Below are positions 54,521-63,986 of a DNA stretch of 64,000 nt, piece after piece. A model generated the notes under the pieces. The model saw only the letters and a program-made list of their open reading frames with translations. It did not search any database and was not told the DNA's origin. Both the position numbers and the translations under genes were made by a program. Location: contig CAZSNT010000004.1 of NCBI GenBank assembly GCA_964607765.1, positions 73,023-137,022 of the forward strand, read 5' to 3'. The stretch is from CAZSNT01 sp964607765 (lineage in GTDB: Bacteria; Verrucomicrobiota; Lentisphaeria; Oligosphaerales; JABHEG01). Numbering within the stretch: position 1 is the stretch's first letter; every line of letters begins with the position of its first letter.

Positions 54521-55258
54521 ATGAGAGAAGCGAATCACATGACGATGCGACTGTTCCGAAGGGACGGCGGGCGCGTGGCCGGTAATCGTGCCAGGCGTCG
54601 ACGTTTCACGTTGCTCGAGATGCTGGTGTCGATGGCGATCATCGCCTTCCTGATGCTGGTCCTGTGCCGGTTCTTCGCCAACGTGCAGCTTGCCTGGACG
54701 GCGTCGATGAACACCACTGAGCTGTACGAGAATGCGCGGGTTGCCCTGGACGTGATCACGCGCGACATGCAGGCGGCGGTAGCGCGCTCGAACGACATGC
54801 CCGGCCAGCACATCACGTTTCATCAGCCGGACAGTGGGAAACTGTGGTTCATTGCGGTCGGGTTCCCCCCCAGCCCCGCAGCGGCTTCCTCGCTCGTGGA
54901 AATAGGCTACCGCTTTTCAGAGAATCGGTTCGAACGCGCCTTTGTGGATGACACGTGCGACGAGTGGAATGTGTACGGTGATCGGGACGACGCTGACGAT
55001 CAGGACGGTTACATCCGCGTCGTCGAGGGCGTCGTAGGTCTTGAATTCGTCTGCTACAGCCGCGGTACGACGCCATACACGCCATCGCAGAACCACGAGT
55101 TGCCGAACATGGTGGGGGTCGTGTTGACGCTGATGGACAGCAAGTCCTACAAGCTGTGGGAGCAACTGACACCGGCCCGGCGCACGATCCTCGAGAAGAA
55201 AGTCGCACGCACATTCCGCAAGACCATTTTCCTTGGCAATCGCAGCACCCAGTCGTGA
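54521..55258 (+). CDS. Type II secretion pseudopilin, GspJ/GspH-like
   Basis: The 245-residue protein has a leader ending in RRRR|FTLLEMLVSMAIIAFLML, with Glu at +5 and again Arg at -1. This is the second prepilin of the pair with the same unusual leader. A GspJ-like body follows (NARVALDVITRDMQAAV, with FVCYSRG and a C-terminal strand-rich half). Start alternatives are ATG 54521 and ATG 54539. Its stop is followed by the GspK-like gene 50 bases later. Confidence 0.9.
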   Translation: MREANHMTMRLFRRDGGRVAGNRARRRRFTLLEMLVSMAIIAFLMLVLCRFFANVQLAWTASMNTTELYENARVALDVITRDMQAAVARSNDMPGQHITFHQPDSGKLWFIAVGFPPSPAAASSLVEIGYRFSENRFERAFVDDTCDEWNVYGDRDDADDQDGYIRVVEGVVGLEFVCYSRGTTPYTPSQNHELPNMVGVVLTLMDSKSYKLWEQLTPARRTILEKKVARTFRKTIFLGNRSTQS

Positions 55259-55308
55259 AGACAGCAGCGATGAACAGAGATAGACAGCAGAGCACGGAGG
55301 TCCGAGAG

Positions 55309-58300
55309 ATGAGAACGGAACGCGCACGAACAGGAAGAAGGCCCAGCGGTTTGGCTGGGGGGAATCGGCGCCTGCAGGCGGCGTTCGGCGACCGCACGCG
55401 ACGGGCTGAGAGCGGCATCACGCTGCTGTTGACACTCGGTGTGTTGGCGGTGCTCATGATGATGATGTTGAGTTTCGCCATCACGGCGCGTACCGAACGG
55501 CGTGCAGCGTCGGTGAACGCGGACGTGATCCGTGCCCGCATGCTTGCGGAGTCCGCACTGGACCGGGCGATAAGCCAGATCCAGAATCAGTTTGGCGACG
55601 ACCTGTACCCCGGCGAGCGGTTCTACCAGCCCACGTCGGGTGACTGGGCCGGCCGCTCTTACCTGGCCAGCATCAACGGGGCTGACAAGTACGGCATTAC
55701 GGACGGACTTGCGGCGAAGATCCAAGGGCTGCATTTCACGCCGAACAGCACGTTGCACGACTCAGTGGGGTGGATTCCCCGCACCTCGACCCAGAGCATC
55801 GGTGGCGAGGACAGGGACGTGTTGATCGGACGTTATGCGTACCTCGTGGTCGATGAATCAGGGAAGGTCGACCCGGGCGCTGTCGTGTCGGTCTCGGCAT
55901 CCGAGTCGGACCGGAAGGACGAGAGGACAGGGGCGTCGCCCAACGAGATATGCCTTGGGGATCTGGATATTGAGAATCCTGACGAATTTCGGCCGGACAC
56001 GGTCACGAACGGTGCACCGGGCAAAATGCCCGGCGCCGGTCGCTGGTTCTCCATGTGCCACATTGCCCGGTCACTCGGCCCGAAGCAGACGGGGATGAAC
56101 AAGATCGTGCGGCGCCTGCATCCGTTCAGCTACGATCCTGAGAAGTTCTGGCGCGACAAGAACGCGAACGGCACCTGGGACGCGGGGGAAGACGAGGACC
56201 GGCTGAATCTGGCCCTGTCCCCGTCGCTTACCGAGGTCTACGACGTGCTGGTGGGACCGAACAAGGAGTCCGGTGACGACGACTGCGCCTGGCTCAAAGA
56301 GCTGGATAACAACCCCTGGGTGACGTCCTGGCAGCAGTCGGTGAACCTGAACTCCACCGCGGGCCGTCAGATCGTCGCGGCCCAGATTGCCGCCAACATC
56401 GTTGACTACGCCGACACGGATTCGAACCCGACGCCCTGCTACGTGGACTCCAGCGGCGAGATCCACTCCGGCTCCTACGCGGGTGCCTTCAATATGCGCG
56501 GGGTGGAGAAGACATGGGGCATCTCCGAGCTGGCGCTGCGCGTCGAGACGGACCAGTACGAGACCGGCAGCGACGGCGGCGACGACGGCGACGATGGCGA
56601 CGATGGCGGTGATGGCGGCGATGGCGGCGATGGCGGTGACGGCGGCGATGGCGGTGACGGCGGCGATGGCGGCTGCACATGGGCGTTGGCCGGCAAGCTC
56701 AACATCAATCCGAACAACAGCCCGCACAACGAGTTCTACTTGACCAAGCCGGACGGCAGCCAGATCACACGCGACGATCTACACCAGACCGCGCCGGATT
56801 ACACCGGCCCTGCAACGTGGATCCACGTGAAGCCCAAAGGCAACGGCAACCAGAACACGTTCTTCGTGAACGGCAACGTGTTCTACCTGCGCAACAGCAA
56901 CACGTACGATTTCAACGACCCGAACATGCAGGTCCACCTGTACAACGACCACCGTCACACCAACGGCAAAGCCATGGGAAAGTGGTGGATCGAAGTCACG
57001 GAGGGCACGGCTTGTATCGTGGTCAACGACGAGGGCTACACGGGCGAAGAGACCGTGGACTTCGAGATCACGAACGGCACAGTCACCCCGTCCGAGACTT
57101 ACACGGCATCGGTCACGATTCTCGGTTCGGCCATGAGTTACGGTGGCGCGTACGACATGCCCGTCACCGCCCAAATCACCGTGGGTGGCGACTCCTTCGA
57201 GCCGTGGGGTGACTGGGACGGCAAGGCGGTGGACGCGAACCTGAACGACGGCATGAACCCGCGTACGTTCACGCTTCCCGACACGTACGCGGCAGGCACG
57301 GCGGTGTCGATCCAGTCCAAGTGCTGGATGAAGAAGCGTTCGAGCTACAGTGGGAGCAGCAACTCGCACTGGAAGAGCTACCGCCAGGTGAACTCCACGC
57401 CGTCGACGACGCGTGTGCGCGTGTTGCGCGACGGGGATCCCGTGCCGGATGTGGAAGGCTACCTGAACCAGTCTAACATCGAGTTCTTCGTGGCGAACTA
57501 TGTCTCGGACGGTCACATGACGTTGACCGAGAACCAGGCGATCTACCTGTTCGAGTTCACCAGCAACCTGAGCAGTTCCTCGGCGGATTACCAGGATCTG
57601 GTCGTTCTGGTGACACTGGCCCCCACGGACGAGACCGCCGGCGGTGCCAGCACGGCGTCCACCGGCGGCGGCACGGACGACTTCGACTTCGAGATCACCA
57701 ACGGCACGGCGGTGCCCACGGGCGAGGCGACCGTTTCGGTGACGGTTCTGGGCACGTCGATCGTGAACTGGGGTTATCACCAGCCTGTGACGGCGAAGGT
57801 CAAGATTGGGAACCAGACGTTCGAGCCGTGGGGCCAATACAGCAAGCCGGTGGATGCGAACCTGAACGATGGCTCGAATCCGCGGACACACGAGTTCGAG
57901 GACTCGTTCGCTTCCGGGTCGCCCGTCTCGATCCAGGTGAAATTCTGGAAGAAGAAGAGGAGCAGTTACAGCGGCAACAGCAACTCGCACTGGAAGACAT
58001 CGCGTGAGGTGAACTCCACGCCGTCTTCCGCGCGTGTCTACGTGTTGCGCGACGGCGACGACGTCCCGGACGTGGCGGGGTTCCAGAACCAGCAGGACGT
58101 GGCGGAATACGTCAGCGACTACGTGGTCAACGGCAAGATGTCGCTGACTGCCGATCAGGTCATCTACCTGTTCGAGCACACCAGCAACCTGAGCGGGTCC
58201 GGTGCGGACTTCCAGGACTGCATCATGCTGGTGTCGCTGACCGATGCGTACGCGACTGTGGATACTGGGGATCCGGAGGAGCCTGAGAACACGGACCCGC

Positions 58301-59580
58301 CGCCCACAAGCACGGGCAACGCGCTGCGTTTCCGGGTCGGGCTGCAGAGCGAGATCTTCAATCCGTTCGGCGAGGATGCCGACCAGACCAACCCGCCGGG
58401 GGATCTGAAGGTCACCTACACGGTTGAAGTGACGACCGCCACGGGCGAGACGCGGCGTGTGACCGAGACCAAGGAAGTGGCTCTCAACAGCAAAGAGAAT
58501 GTCGAGAACGGCACACTGATGTTCACCAGCGAGTACGACAACACGGACTGGGTGGAAGTCCCTGATGCGTTCGATATGGATGCGGAGCCCAAGGCGGACT
58601 GGTTCACAGTGAATCTGGTTCAGATCGACCGGGCCGAGCTCAGGAACGCCGATGGCAACATTATCGACCTGCTCCCGGGCGGTGGCACGTTCTTCTGTAA
58701 CTGGAGTCAGGACGACACGTCAACGGAAGACAGCATTCTGCACGCGTCGGTGAAGGCATTTGATCCGCTTCTGAACGACCGGAACGAGCAGAATCAGGAC
58801 TTCACCACGTACTGGGAAGCGCACCCGGACGTATCGAATCTGGCCGGGGAGGACGACGGTGACGGCTCCGATATCGGCGAGCTCACGTACAAGGGGTACG
58901 ATTCTGCCGATTACTGCGATGCCCGGGTCAAGGACAGGCCGTTCGAGCGTGTCGGCGAGCTTGGTCGTCTGCACTCCTATCAGCCGCTGCGCTCGCTGCG
59001 CATGTGGTCGGCGTCGAGCGCGGACGAGACGGGGCACGATGCGGACATCCTGGACGTGTTCAAGGCAAAGTCCGGGGATGTTCGCCGCGGCCGTGTCAAC
59101 ATCAACTCGAAGGATGCGGGTGTGCTGAAGGCCGTGTTCAAAGACGCAACAACGGTGGACGCTGAGGATGCGGCGGCGGCCGTGTTGGCGAAGCGTGCTG
59201 ACGGGCGCAAGTTCACCAACGCGGGCGAGGTGTTCGCCGAGGTGGCCGGGCTCAGCGGCTCCAACAAAGCCAGCGACTTGGAGGAAGAGCGGATGGTGGC
59301 GCGCCTGTCCGAGATTCTGACGACGCGGCAGAACTACTTCACGGTCGTTGTCTGCGCGCAGGCGCTGAAGGACACCGGCGGCGTCCCCTACACGACGGGC
59401 GCCGACGGCGAGCAGGTCATGGCGGCCTACAACAAGCTCGACGTCAAAACGGATGCAGACGGGAACGTCGTGCGTTACATTGACCGCATCCTGGCCGAGC
59501 AGAAGATCAAGGCAGTGGTCTATCGCGATGCGCTCACGAACCAGATGCGCATCGAGCGTTTCGAGTACCTGCACGAGTAA
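55309..59580 (+). CDS. Very large GspK-like minor pseudopilin/adhesin with duplicated beta modules
   Basis: The ATG at 55309 is preferred because GGAGG lies 8 bases upstream; longer frames to 55156 and 55270 overlap the previous gene. The 1,423-residue protein begins with a Lys/Arg-rich leader, a TM segment (SGITLLLTLGVLAVLMMMML) and a GspK-like domain (AESALDRAISQIQNQFGDDL). Further on there are an acidic Gly-Gly-Asp linker (56570-56673) and two tandem beta-rich modules of about 195 residues (57049-57651 and 57676-58245). These share EITNGT, FEPWG...VDANLNDG, WKKKRSSYSG and VRVLRDGD/VYVLRDGD. A helix-hairpin-helix-like RRGRVNINSKDAGVLKAVF segment near the C-terminus is a known GspK feature (GKxNINTA). 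It is far longer than normal GspK (about 330 residues) and may display adhesive modules at the pseudopilus tip. Confidence 0.85.
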   Translation: MRTERARTGRRPSGLAGGNRRLQAAFGDRTRRAESGITLLLTLGVLAVLMMMMLSFAITARTERRAASVNADVIRARMLAESALDRAISQIQNQFGDDLYPGERFYQPTSGDWAGRSYLASINGADKYGITDGLAAKIQGLHFTPNSTLHDSVGWIPRTSTQSIGGEDRDVLIGRYAYLVVDESGKVDPGAVVSVSASESDRKDERTGASPNEICLGDLDIENPDEFRPDTVTNGAPGKMPGAGRWFSMCHIARSLGPKQTGMNKIVRRLHPFSYDPEKFWRDKNANGTWDAGEDEDRLNLALSPSLTEVYDVLVGPNKESGDDDCAWLKELDNNPWVTSWQQSVNLNSTAGRQIVAAQIAANIVDYADTDSNPTPCYVDSSGEIHSGSYAGAFNMRGVEKTWGISELALRVETDQYETGSDGGDDGDDGDDGGDGGDGGDGGDGGDGGDGGDGGCTWALAGKLNINPNNSPHNEFYLTKPDGSQITRDDLHQTAPDYTGPATWIHVKPKGNGNQNTFFVNGNVFYLRNSNTYDFNDPNMQVHLYNDHRHTNGKAMGKWWIEVTEGTACIVVNDEGYTGEETVDFEITNGTVTPSETYTASVTILGSAMSYGGAYDMPVTAQITVGGDSFEPWGDWDGKAVDANLNDGMNPRTFTLPDTYAAGTAVSIQSKCWMKKRSSYSGSSNSHWKSYRQVNSTPSTTRVRVLRDGDPVPDVEGYLNQSNIEFFVANYVSDGHMTLTENQAIYLFEFTSNLSSSSADYQDLVVLVTLAPTDETAGGASTASTGGGTDDFDFEITNGTAVPTGEATVSVTVLGTSIVNWGYHQPVTAKVKIGNQTFEPWGQYSKPVDANLNDGSNPRTHEFEDSFASGSPVSIQVKFWKKKRSSYSGNSNSHWKTSREVNSTPSSARVYVLRDGDDVPDVAGFQNQQDVAEYVSDYVVNGKMSLTADQVIYLFEHTSNLSGSGADFQDCIMLVSLTDAYATVDTGDPEEPENTDPPPTSTGNALRFRVGLQSEIFNPFGEDADQTNPPGDLKVTYTVEVTTATGETRRVTETKEVALNSKENVENGTLMFTSEYDNTDWVEVPDAFDMDAEPKADWFTVNLVQIDRAELRNADGNIIDLLPGGGTFFCNWSQDDTSTEDSILHASVKAFDPLLNDRNEQNQDFTTYWEAHPDVSNLAGEDDGDGSDIGELTYKGYDSADYCDARVKDRPFERVGELGRLHSYQPLRSLRMWSASSADETGHDADILDVFKAKSGDVRRGRVNINSKDAGVLKAVFKDATTVDAEDAAAAVLAKRADGRKFTNAGEVFAEVAGLSGSNKASDLEEERMVARLSEILTTRQNYFTVVVCAQALKDTGGVPYTTGADGEQVMAAYNKLDVKTDADGNVVRYIDRILAEQKIKAVVYRDALTNQMRIERFEYLHE
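56570..56673 (+). repeat. 9-bp coding tandem repeat encoding Gly-Gly-Asp
   Basis: Units of GGCGGYGAY encode an acidic Gly/Asp linker inside the GspK-like protein. Confidence 0.9.
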
Positions 59581-59769
59581 TGAGGACGTTGAGGGGGCGG
59601 CGCCCCGCTCGGCCGTTGCGACGCGGCGGCTGTGAGTGGGGCATCTGCCTCCGAGTTGGAGTTTGAGAGCGTGAGAGCGTGGGGCGTCGGACGGGAGTCC
59701 GGCTGGCACCCACGCTTTCGCGTTGTCACTGATGGGCGACGTGGAAAACAACAGGAGGGAGACGTGGGT

Positions 59770-60339
59770 ATGATCAATCGTTGCAGCCGAGGGTATCACA
59801 TCCTGCTCAGCGCGGTTTTCGTTGCAGGCATGCTGATGGCGCCGCGTGTCCGCTGTCAGACGGCGCGACGTGCAGCGCGCCCCGCGCGGCCGGCGACCAA
59901 GGCGAAAGCGGCCGAGGAGAAGAAGAGCAAGCCAAGGAGTCCCGGCGAAGTGAGCAGGGAACTCGTCAGGCAACTGGAAGAGGACCGAGTGCCCTGGCAG
60001 TTCTACAAGCACTATATCGAGTTGTACCAGGGCTTTTCCGGCAAAGCGCTGGCTCTGTTGAAGAAGAGTCCTGCCAAAGCGGCGACGGCCGAGGGGCGCT
60101 GGCTCAAAGAGATCGCGGAACACTACCAGTCCGTGGCTGCGTTGCTCGAGCAGATGATCGAGAAGCGCCGAACGATCGAGGAGATCCGGAACAGCAATAC
60201 GACTGTTCCCCCCAAAGATCGTCGCGCGGTCTACAAAGCGGCCACCGTGAAGTACCAGGGTTCTGTGAATGCGCTGGTGGCCACGCTACGGGATCCGCCC
60301 CGGAAGCCGGGCTCCCGCAGCGCAGCCGCACCCCGTTGA
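59770..60339 (+). CDS. Small exported helical protein
   Basis: The ATG at 59770 is used (GGGAG about 9 bases upstream); a GTG at 59764 has GGAGG at better spacing. The 189-residue protein has a signal peptide (HILLSAVFVAGMLMAPRVRC), a Lys/Ala-rich linker and a helical region (SPGEVSRELVRQLEEDRVPW, then EHYQSVAALLEQMIEKRRTI). No family is recognised. The type II secretion operon precedes it, so it may be a substrate or accessory factor. Confidence 0.7.
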   Translation: MINRCSRGYHILLSAVFVAGMLMAPRVRCQTARRAARPARPATKAKAAEEKKSKPRSPGEVSRELVRQLEEDRVPWQFYKHYIELYQGFSGKALALLKKSPAKAATAEGRWLKEIAEHYQSVAALLEQMIEKRRTIEEIRNSNTTVPPKDRRAVYKAATVKYQGSVNALVATLRDPPRKPGSRSAAAPR

Positions 60340-60484
60340 GCGGGGCCGAGTTGGAGGCTCGAATCGTTCCAGTTGTCTGATGTGGAAGCCCCCTGTGCCG
60401 CGAGGCTACAGCCGGGGCTTCGTGCTGTCTTCCACGGGCGTTGTGCGTTCTGCGGAGCGGCCCAAGCCCAACCGGTGATTCCCA

Positions 60485-61714
60485 TTGCTGACGCAAGAGC
60501 AGAAACTGAACAGGATAATCAGGCTGTCCCTTGAGCTGGCCGAGATCAACGATCTCGATCTGCTGCTCGAGCGGATTCTGGGCTGCGCTCGCGGCTTCGC
60601 GAACGCCGAGGCGGGCTCGATTTACGTGGTCGAGGATGGGCAACTGCGGTTCTCGCGCTGGCAGAATGAGAAGCTGCAGGCACGAGCCGGCGCAGGCCAA
60701 GAGCTGCCTTTCGAGTCGCGTGCCATTCCGCTGTCGCGGGACACGATTGCCGGCTACACTGCATTGACCGGGCAATCGCTGAACATCCCCGATGTCTACG
60801 GCCTTCCCGCGGGCGTGCCGTACCGGTTCAGTCCGCAGTACGACCGGGCCTCGCACTACCGTACGGGCAGCATGCTGTCGCTGCCGCTGCAGACAAGCCG
60901 CGGCAAGACGCTGGGCGTGCTGCAGGTGATCAATGCCCGGGACGCATCCGGAGCGGTTCGGGCATTCAGCGACGATGACGAGACACTGATCCGGTACTTC
61001 GGCAACACGGCTGCGATGGCGCTGGAGCGTGCGCAGATGACGCGTGCACTGATCTTGCGCATGATCAGCATGGCTGAGCTGCGTGACCCGAAAGAGACTG
61101 GGGCACACGTCAACCGCGTGGCGTCGTTTGCCGCGGCCATCTTCGAGCAGTGGGCCGGCATCAACGGCATGCCTCTCGAGCACCTGGAGCGACGCCGCGA
61201 CGTGCTGCGCATGGCCGCGATGCTGCACGACGTGGGCAAGGTCGCGATCTCGGACACGATTTTGAAGAAGCCCGGGCGCTTGACCCCGGCTGAATACGAG
61301 ACAATGAAGCAGCACACCTACCTGGGCGCGCGACTATTCCTGGACGGCGATAACGAGTTCGATGCGGCTGCCGCCGAGGTCGCGCTGCGGCACCACGAGA
61401 ACTGGGACGGCACCGGCTACCCCGGACACGTCGATGTGATGACCGGTCATCCCCTGCCGGGCTACGGTGCGCCGGACGGCAATGCGGTGGGCCTGAAAGG
61501 CACGGCCATTCCGCTGTTCGGCCGGATCGTGAAGGTGGCGGACGTGTACGATGCGCTGCGCTCGAAGAGGGTGTACAAAGACGCCATGCCGGAGGATCAG
61601 GTCCTGACCATCATGCGCCGGGACTCGGGCACGGCGTTTGACCCCGAGATGGTCCAGGCGCTGTTTGCGACGCTGGGCCGGATACATGAGATCCAGGAGC
61701 GTTACGAGGGCTAG
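60485..61714 (+). CDS. GAF-HD-GYP cyclic-di-GMP phosphodiesterase
   Basis: The 409-residue protein starts at a TTG. Residues 10-180 are a GAF domain (NDLDLLLERILGCARGFANA, SMLSLPLQTSRGKTLGVLQV). Residues 195-400 are HD-GYP: AELRDPKETGAHVNRVASFA, HDVGKVAISDTILKKPGRLT, YETMKQHTYLGARLF, HHENWDGTGYP and RIVKVADVYDALRS. The conserved HD...HDxGK...HHExxDGxGYP residues are all present, so it should hydrolyse cyclic-di-GMP in response to a GAF ligand. The 3' end overlaps the convergent comEC gene by 104 bases. Confidence 0.93.
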   Translation: MLTQEQKLNRIIRLSLELAEINDLDLLLERILGCARGFANAEAGSIYVVEDGQLRFSRWQNEKLQARAGAGQELPFESRAIPLSRDTIAGYTALTGQSLNIPDVYGLPAGVPYRFSPQYDRASHYRTGSMLSLPLQTSRGKTLGVLQVINARDASGAVRAFSDDDETLIRYFGNTAAMALERAQMTRALILRMISMAELRDPKETGAHVNRVASFAAAIFEQWAGINGMPLEHLERRRDVLRMAAMLHDVGKVAISDTILKKPGRLTPAEYETMKQHTYLGARLFLDGDNEFDAAAAEVALRHHENWDGTGYPGHVDVMTGHPLPGYGAPDGNAVGLKGTAIPLFGRIVKVADVYDALRSKRVYKDAMPEDQVLTIMRRDSGTAFDPEMVQALFATLGRIHEIQERYEG

Positions 61715-63938
61715 GCAGCGTCACGATCTGTGGGATGAGAGTGGGGGTGAGGCGGGTGTGTTGCGGCTCTTGGCCGTCCCATTGTGTCGTGATCGTTGCC
61801 GGGCCGGTGTCGCGCGTGGTAATCCGGACGGTGTAGCGGCCACGGTCCGGGAATGCGCGGCTTGCCTCCACGTTTGTGACCCCGGCGCTGCGGCTTGTGA
61901 CGAACTGCCACTCATTCGCACTGCACGCCATCGTGCGGCTGTGCGCCGTCCGTGAGGAGGTCAGCGTCCGGATGCGGCCGCCCGTTTCGCCTTGCGTGTG
62001 CTGTGCCTGCTGCAGGGATGCGTGTGGGTGAGGCGGCTCCGGCAGCACGAGCGTGTTGACGGTCAACGCGTCGAGGAGGATGTCCGTCCCGGCCGTGGTT
62101 GCCCAGTTGCTGCCGGGCAAGACGACACAGTCCAGTGTCGCAATTCCGTTCTCCTGCATCCAGGAAGTGACGGTTCGTGCCATTCTCGGCCCTCCCGTGT
62201 TGATGAGCAGCGGCGGGAGTGTGTCGTCGCCGCAGATGAGCACGGACGGCGTTGTTGTCTGGCCGCCGAAGAACACGACGGTCTCAGGGGTTCGCCGGGG
62301 GATGAGGCAGATGGCGGCCAGGGCGCTCGTGAGCACTACGGCGGCTGCCAGGCGCCAGCGGGATGTGACCCGTGGTGCAAGCACGCCGATGAGCGCCAGG
62401 TAGTAGACGATGACAAGCCAGGTGGACGGTCGCGGCACGGCGAAGCTGCACGGGGTTGTGCTGGCTGTCTTGGCCGTGAACTGAATGGTCGCGAGAAGCG
62501 GTTCGAGCAGACGCGCGAGCAGCACATCGGCCCAGGCGACGCGGCAGAGCCCGACCAGGGCCTTGGGGAACGCGAACAGCAACGTCAGGTAGGCGAGCAG
62601 CGATACGGCTGCGTTGACCATGAGCCCGGCCGGGATCACCAGGCTGTTTGTCCAGGCGACCAGCCCCGCGCTGCCGAGCCACGCCAAGCCGCCGCCGCCG
62701 GTGATCTGCAGCGTGCTGTAGACGATCCGAGACCGCTTGTGGCGCCGGGCGCGTACAGGCAGCCAGCGATCGCGTTCGTTGACCGCAGTCACGACAGCGG
62801 ACACCGCACGCCAGCCGAGGATGAGCACGAGAACGATCAGAAACGAGAACTGGAACCCGGTCTGGAACAGGTTGAGCGGGTTCCACGCAAGCAGGATCAG
62901 CGCGGCGCCGGCCACGGCATTGAGCGGCACGGCGGGGCGGAACAGCCCTTTGTTGATGTACCACACGGTGAGCATGAGCCAGGCCCTGACTGCGGAGGGG
63001 GCGCCCCCGGTGAGGGCCACGTAGAGCGCGAGTAACGGCGGTACGAGCAGGTAGCGGAGCCGGAACGGCACAGCTGCAACCCGCAGCGCAAGAAGCATAA
63101 TGCTGGCGACAATGCCGACGTGGAGGCCCGATATGGCGAACAGGTGGACCGTTCCGCTGCGCAGGAATCGGCGTCGCGCGTTGGGGGTCAGTCCCTGCCG
63201 GTAGCCCAAGCACATGGCAAGCAGCACGCGGGCGCGGTCGCGGCTGCGGATGTGGGCGACCAGCGCCTCGGCGCAGCGATCCCGGAAGACCTGAAGCGCT
63301 GCGAACGGGATGGCGGTGGCCGCGGGTGGCGCGACGATGTCCAGGGCCTGGACTTCGAAGATATGACTGATGCCGTTCAGGCGGAGGTGCTTCTTGTAGC
63401 TGAAGCCGCCGGCCAAGTGGTCCTCCGGCACGAGGAATGCGCCCTCGGCCTGCACTGTCGCGCCGTAGGAAGCGCCGCGCGCCGCAGCGCCCCGGATCAG
63501 GATCTTGCCGCGGCACGGGTTCCACGGCAGCCCGGGTGCAAGCCGGAGATCCGTAATCCGGGCCGGGACGAGCGCAGGCGGGCGCAGCCAAGCAAGCGTG
63601 TCGCCGCTGTAATGTGTGCTGAGGACGCGCGCCCGGATCTGAGCGCTGCATTCGTCACGGGGCAGGTGACGCCGGTACGTGGCCCACGGGGCGTGTACGT
63701 GGGCGAGCGCGAGGACCACGCCCACGCCGGCCAGGCAGGCAGACGGCCGGGAGGCGGCCGGGCATGTCACCCAGAGCGCCGCCGCCAACACCCCCGCAAT
63801 CGCAAGCGGCAGAATCCACCCGGCGCCCAGGACTGCCGGCCCCAGGACGGGCAGGAGTCCGACGCCAAACCAGAGCACTGCGGGCACGGCCGGGCATGCC
63901 GCCAGCGCAGAGGCCGGTATCGGGCGGTCATTGGTCAT
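61611..63938 (-). CDS. comEC: ComEC/Rec2-family DNA-uptake channel protein
   Basis: The 775-residue protein has an N-terminal membrane region and OB-like domain (ARVLSTHYSGDTLAWL), the ComEC competence core with SGTVHLFAISGLHVGIVAS and several transmembrane helices, and a C-terminal metallo-beta-lactamase-like domain (VLICGDDTLPPLLINTGGPR). In that domain the metal-binding THxxxDH is replaced by PGSNWATTAG, so the hydrolase appears inactive. The last 35 residues are antisense to the HD-GYP 3' end (104-base overlap), which could mean a frame extended past its original stop. It should form the inner-membrane channel for transforming DNA. Confidence 0.9.
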   Translation of the reverse strand: MTNDRPIPASALAACPAVPAVLWFGVGLLPVLGPAVLGAGWILPLAIAGVLAAALWVTCPAASRPSACLAGVGVVLALAHVHAPWATYRRHLPRDECSAQIRARVLSTHYSGDTLAWLRPPALVPARITDLRLAPGLPWNPCRGKILIRGAAARGASYGATVQAEGAFLVPEDHLAGGFSYKKHLRLNGISHIFEVQALDIVAPPAATAIPFAALQVFRDRCAEALVAHIRSRDRARVLLAMCLGYRQGLTPNARRRFLRSGTVHLFAISGLHVGIVASIMLLALRVAAVPFRLRYLLVPPLLALYVALTGGAPSAVRAWLMLTVWYINKGLFRPAVPLNAVAGAALILLAWNPLNLFQTGFQFSFLIVLVLILGWRAVSAVVTAVNERDRWLPVRARRHKRSRIVYSTLQITGGGGLAWLGSAGLVAWTNSLVIPAGLMVNAAVSLLAYLTLLFAFPKALVGLCRVAWADVLLARLLEPLLATIQFTAKTASTTPCSFAVPRPSTWLVIVYYLALIGVLAPRVTSRWRLAAAVVLTSALAAICLIPRRTPETVVFFGGQTTTPSVLICGDDTLPPLLINTGGPRMARTVTSWMQENGIATLDCVVLPGSNWATTAGTDILLDALTVNTLVLPEPPHPHASLQQAQHTQGETGGRIRTLTSSRTAHSRTMACSANEWQFVTSRSAGVTNVEASRAFPDRGRYTVRITTRDTGPATITTQWDGQEPQHTRLTPTLIPQIVTLPSPRNAPGSHVSGPASQTAPGPSRGQTPCPSPGA

Positions 63939-63968
63939 TGGTCACTCAATGTCATTGAATTAGGGAGC

Positions 63969-63986
63969 CTGCCGGCCTCCCGGCAG
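63969..63986. repeat. Short hairpin upstream of comEC
   Basis: CTGCCGG, a 4-base loop and CCGGCAG form a perfect 7-bp stem with no T tract, 31 bases upstream of the comEC start. It could be a remnant terminator of the gene beyond the window or a small regulatory hairpin. Confidence 0.45.

Noticed and set aside
56779..58179. Minus-strand frame of 466 residues inside the GspK-like gene
   Set aside because: Antisense shadow caused by high third-position GC; the plus-strand protein has clear domains and repeats.
58720..60123. Minus-strand frame of 467 residues
   Set aside because: Antisense to the 3' part of the GspK-like gene and the small exported protein; no motif or ribosome binding site.
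60104..61315. Minus-strand frame of 403 residues
   Set aside because: Antisense to the HD-GYP gene, whose catalytic motifs are unambiguous.
62284..63651. Minus-strand frame of 455 residues in another frame of comEC
   Set aside because: It is an Arg/Pro-rich shadow frame; the ComEC core motif lies in the other minus frame.
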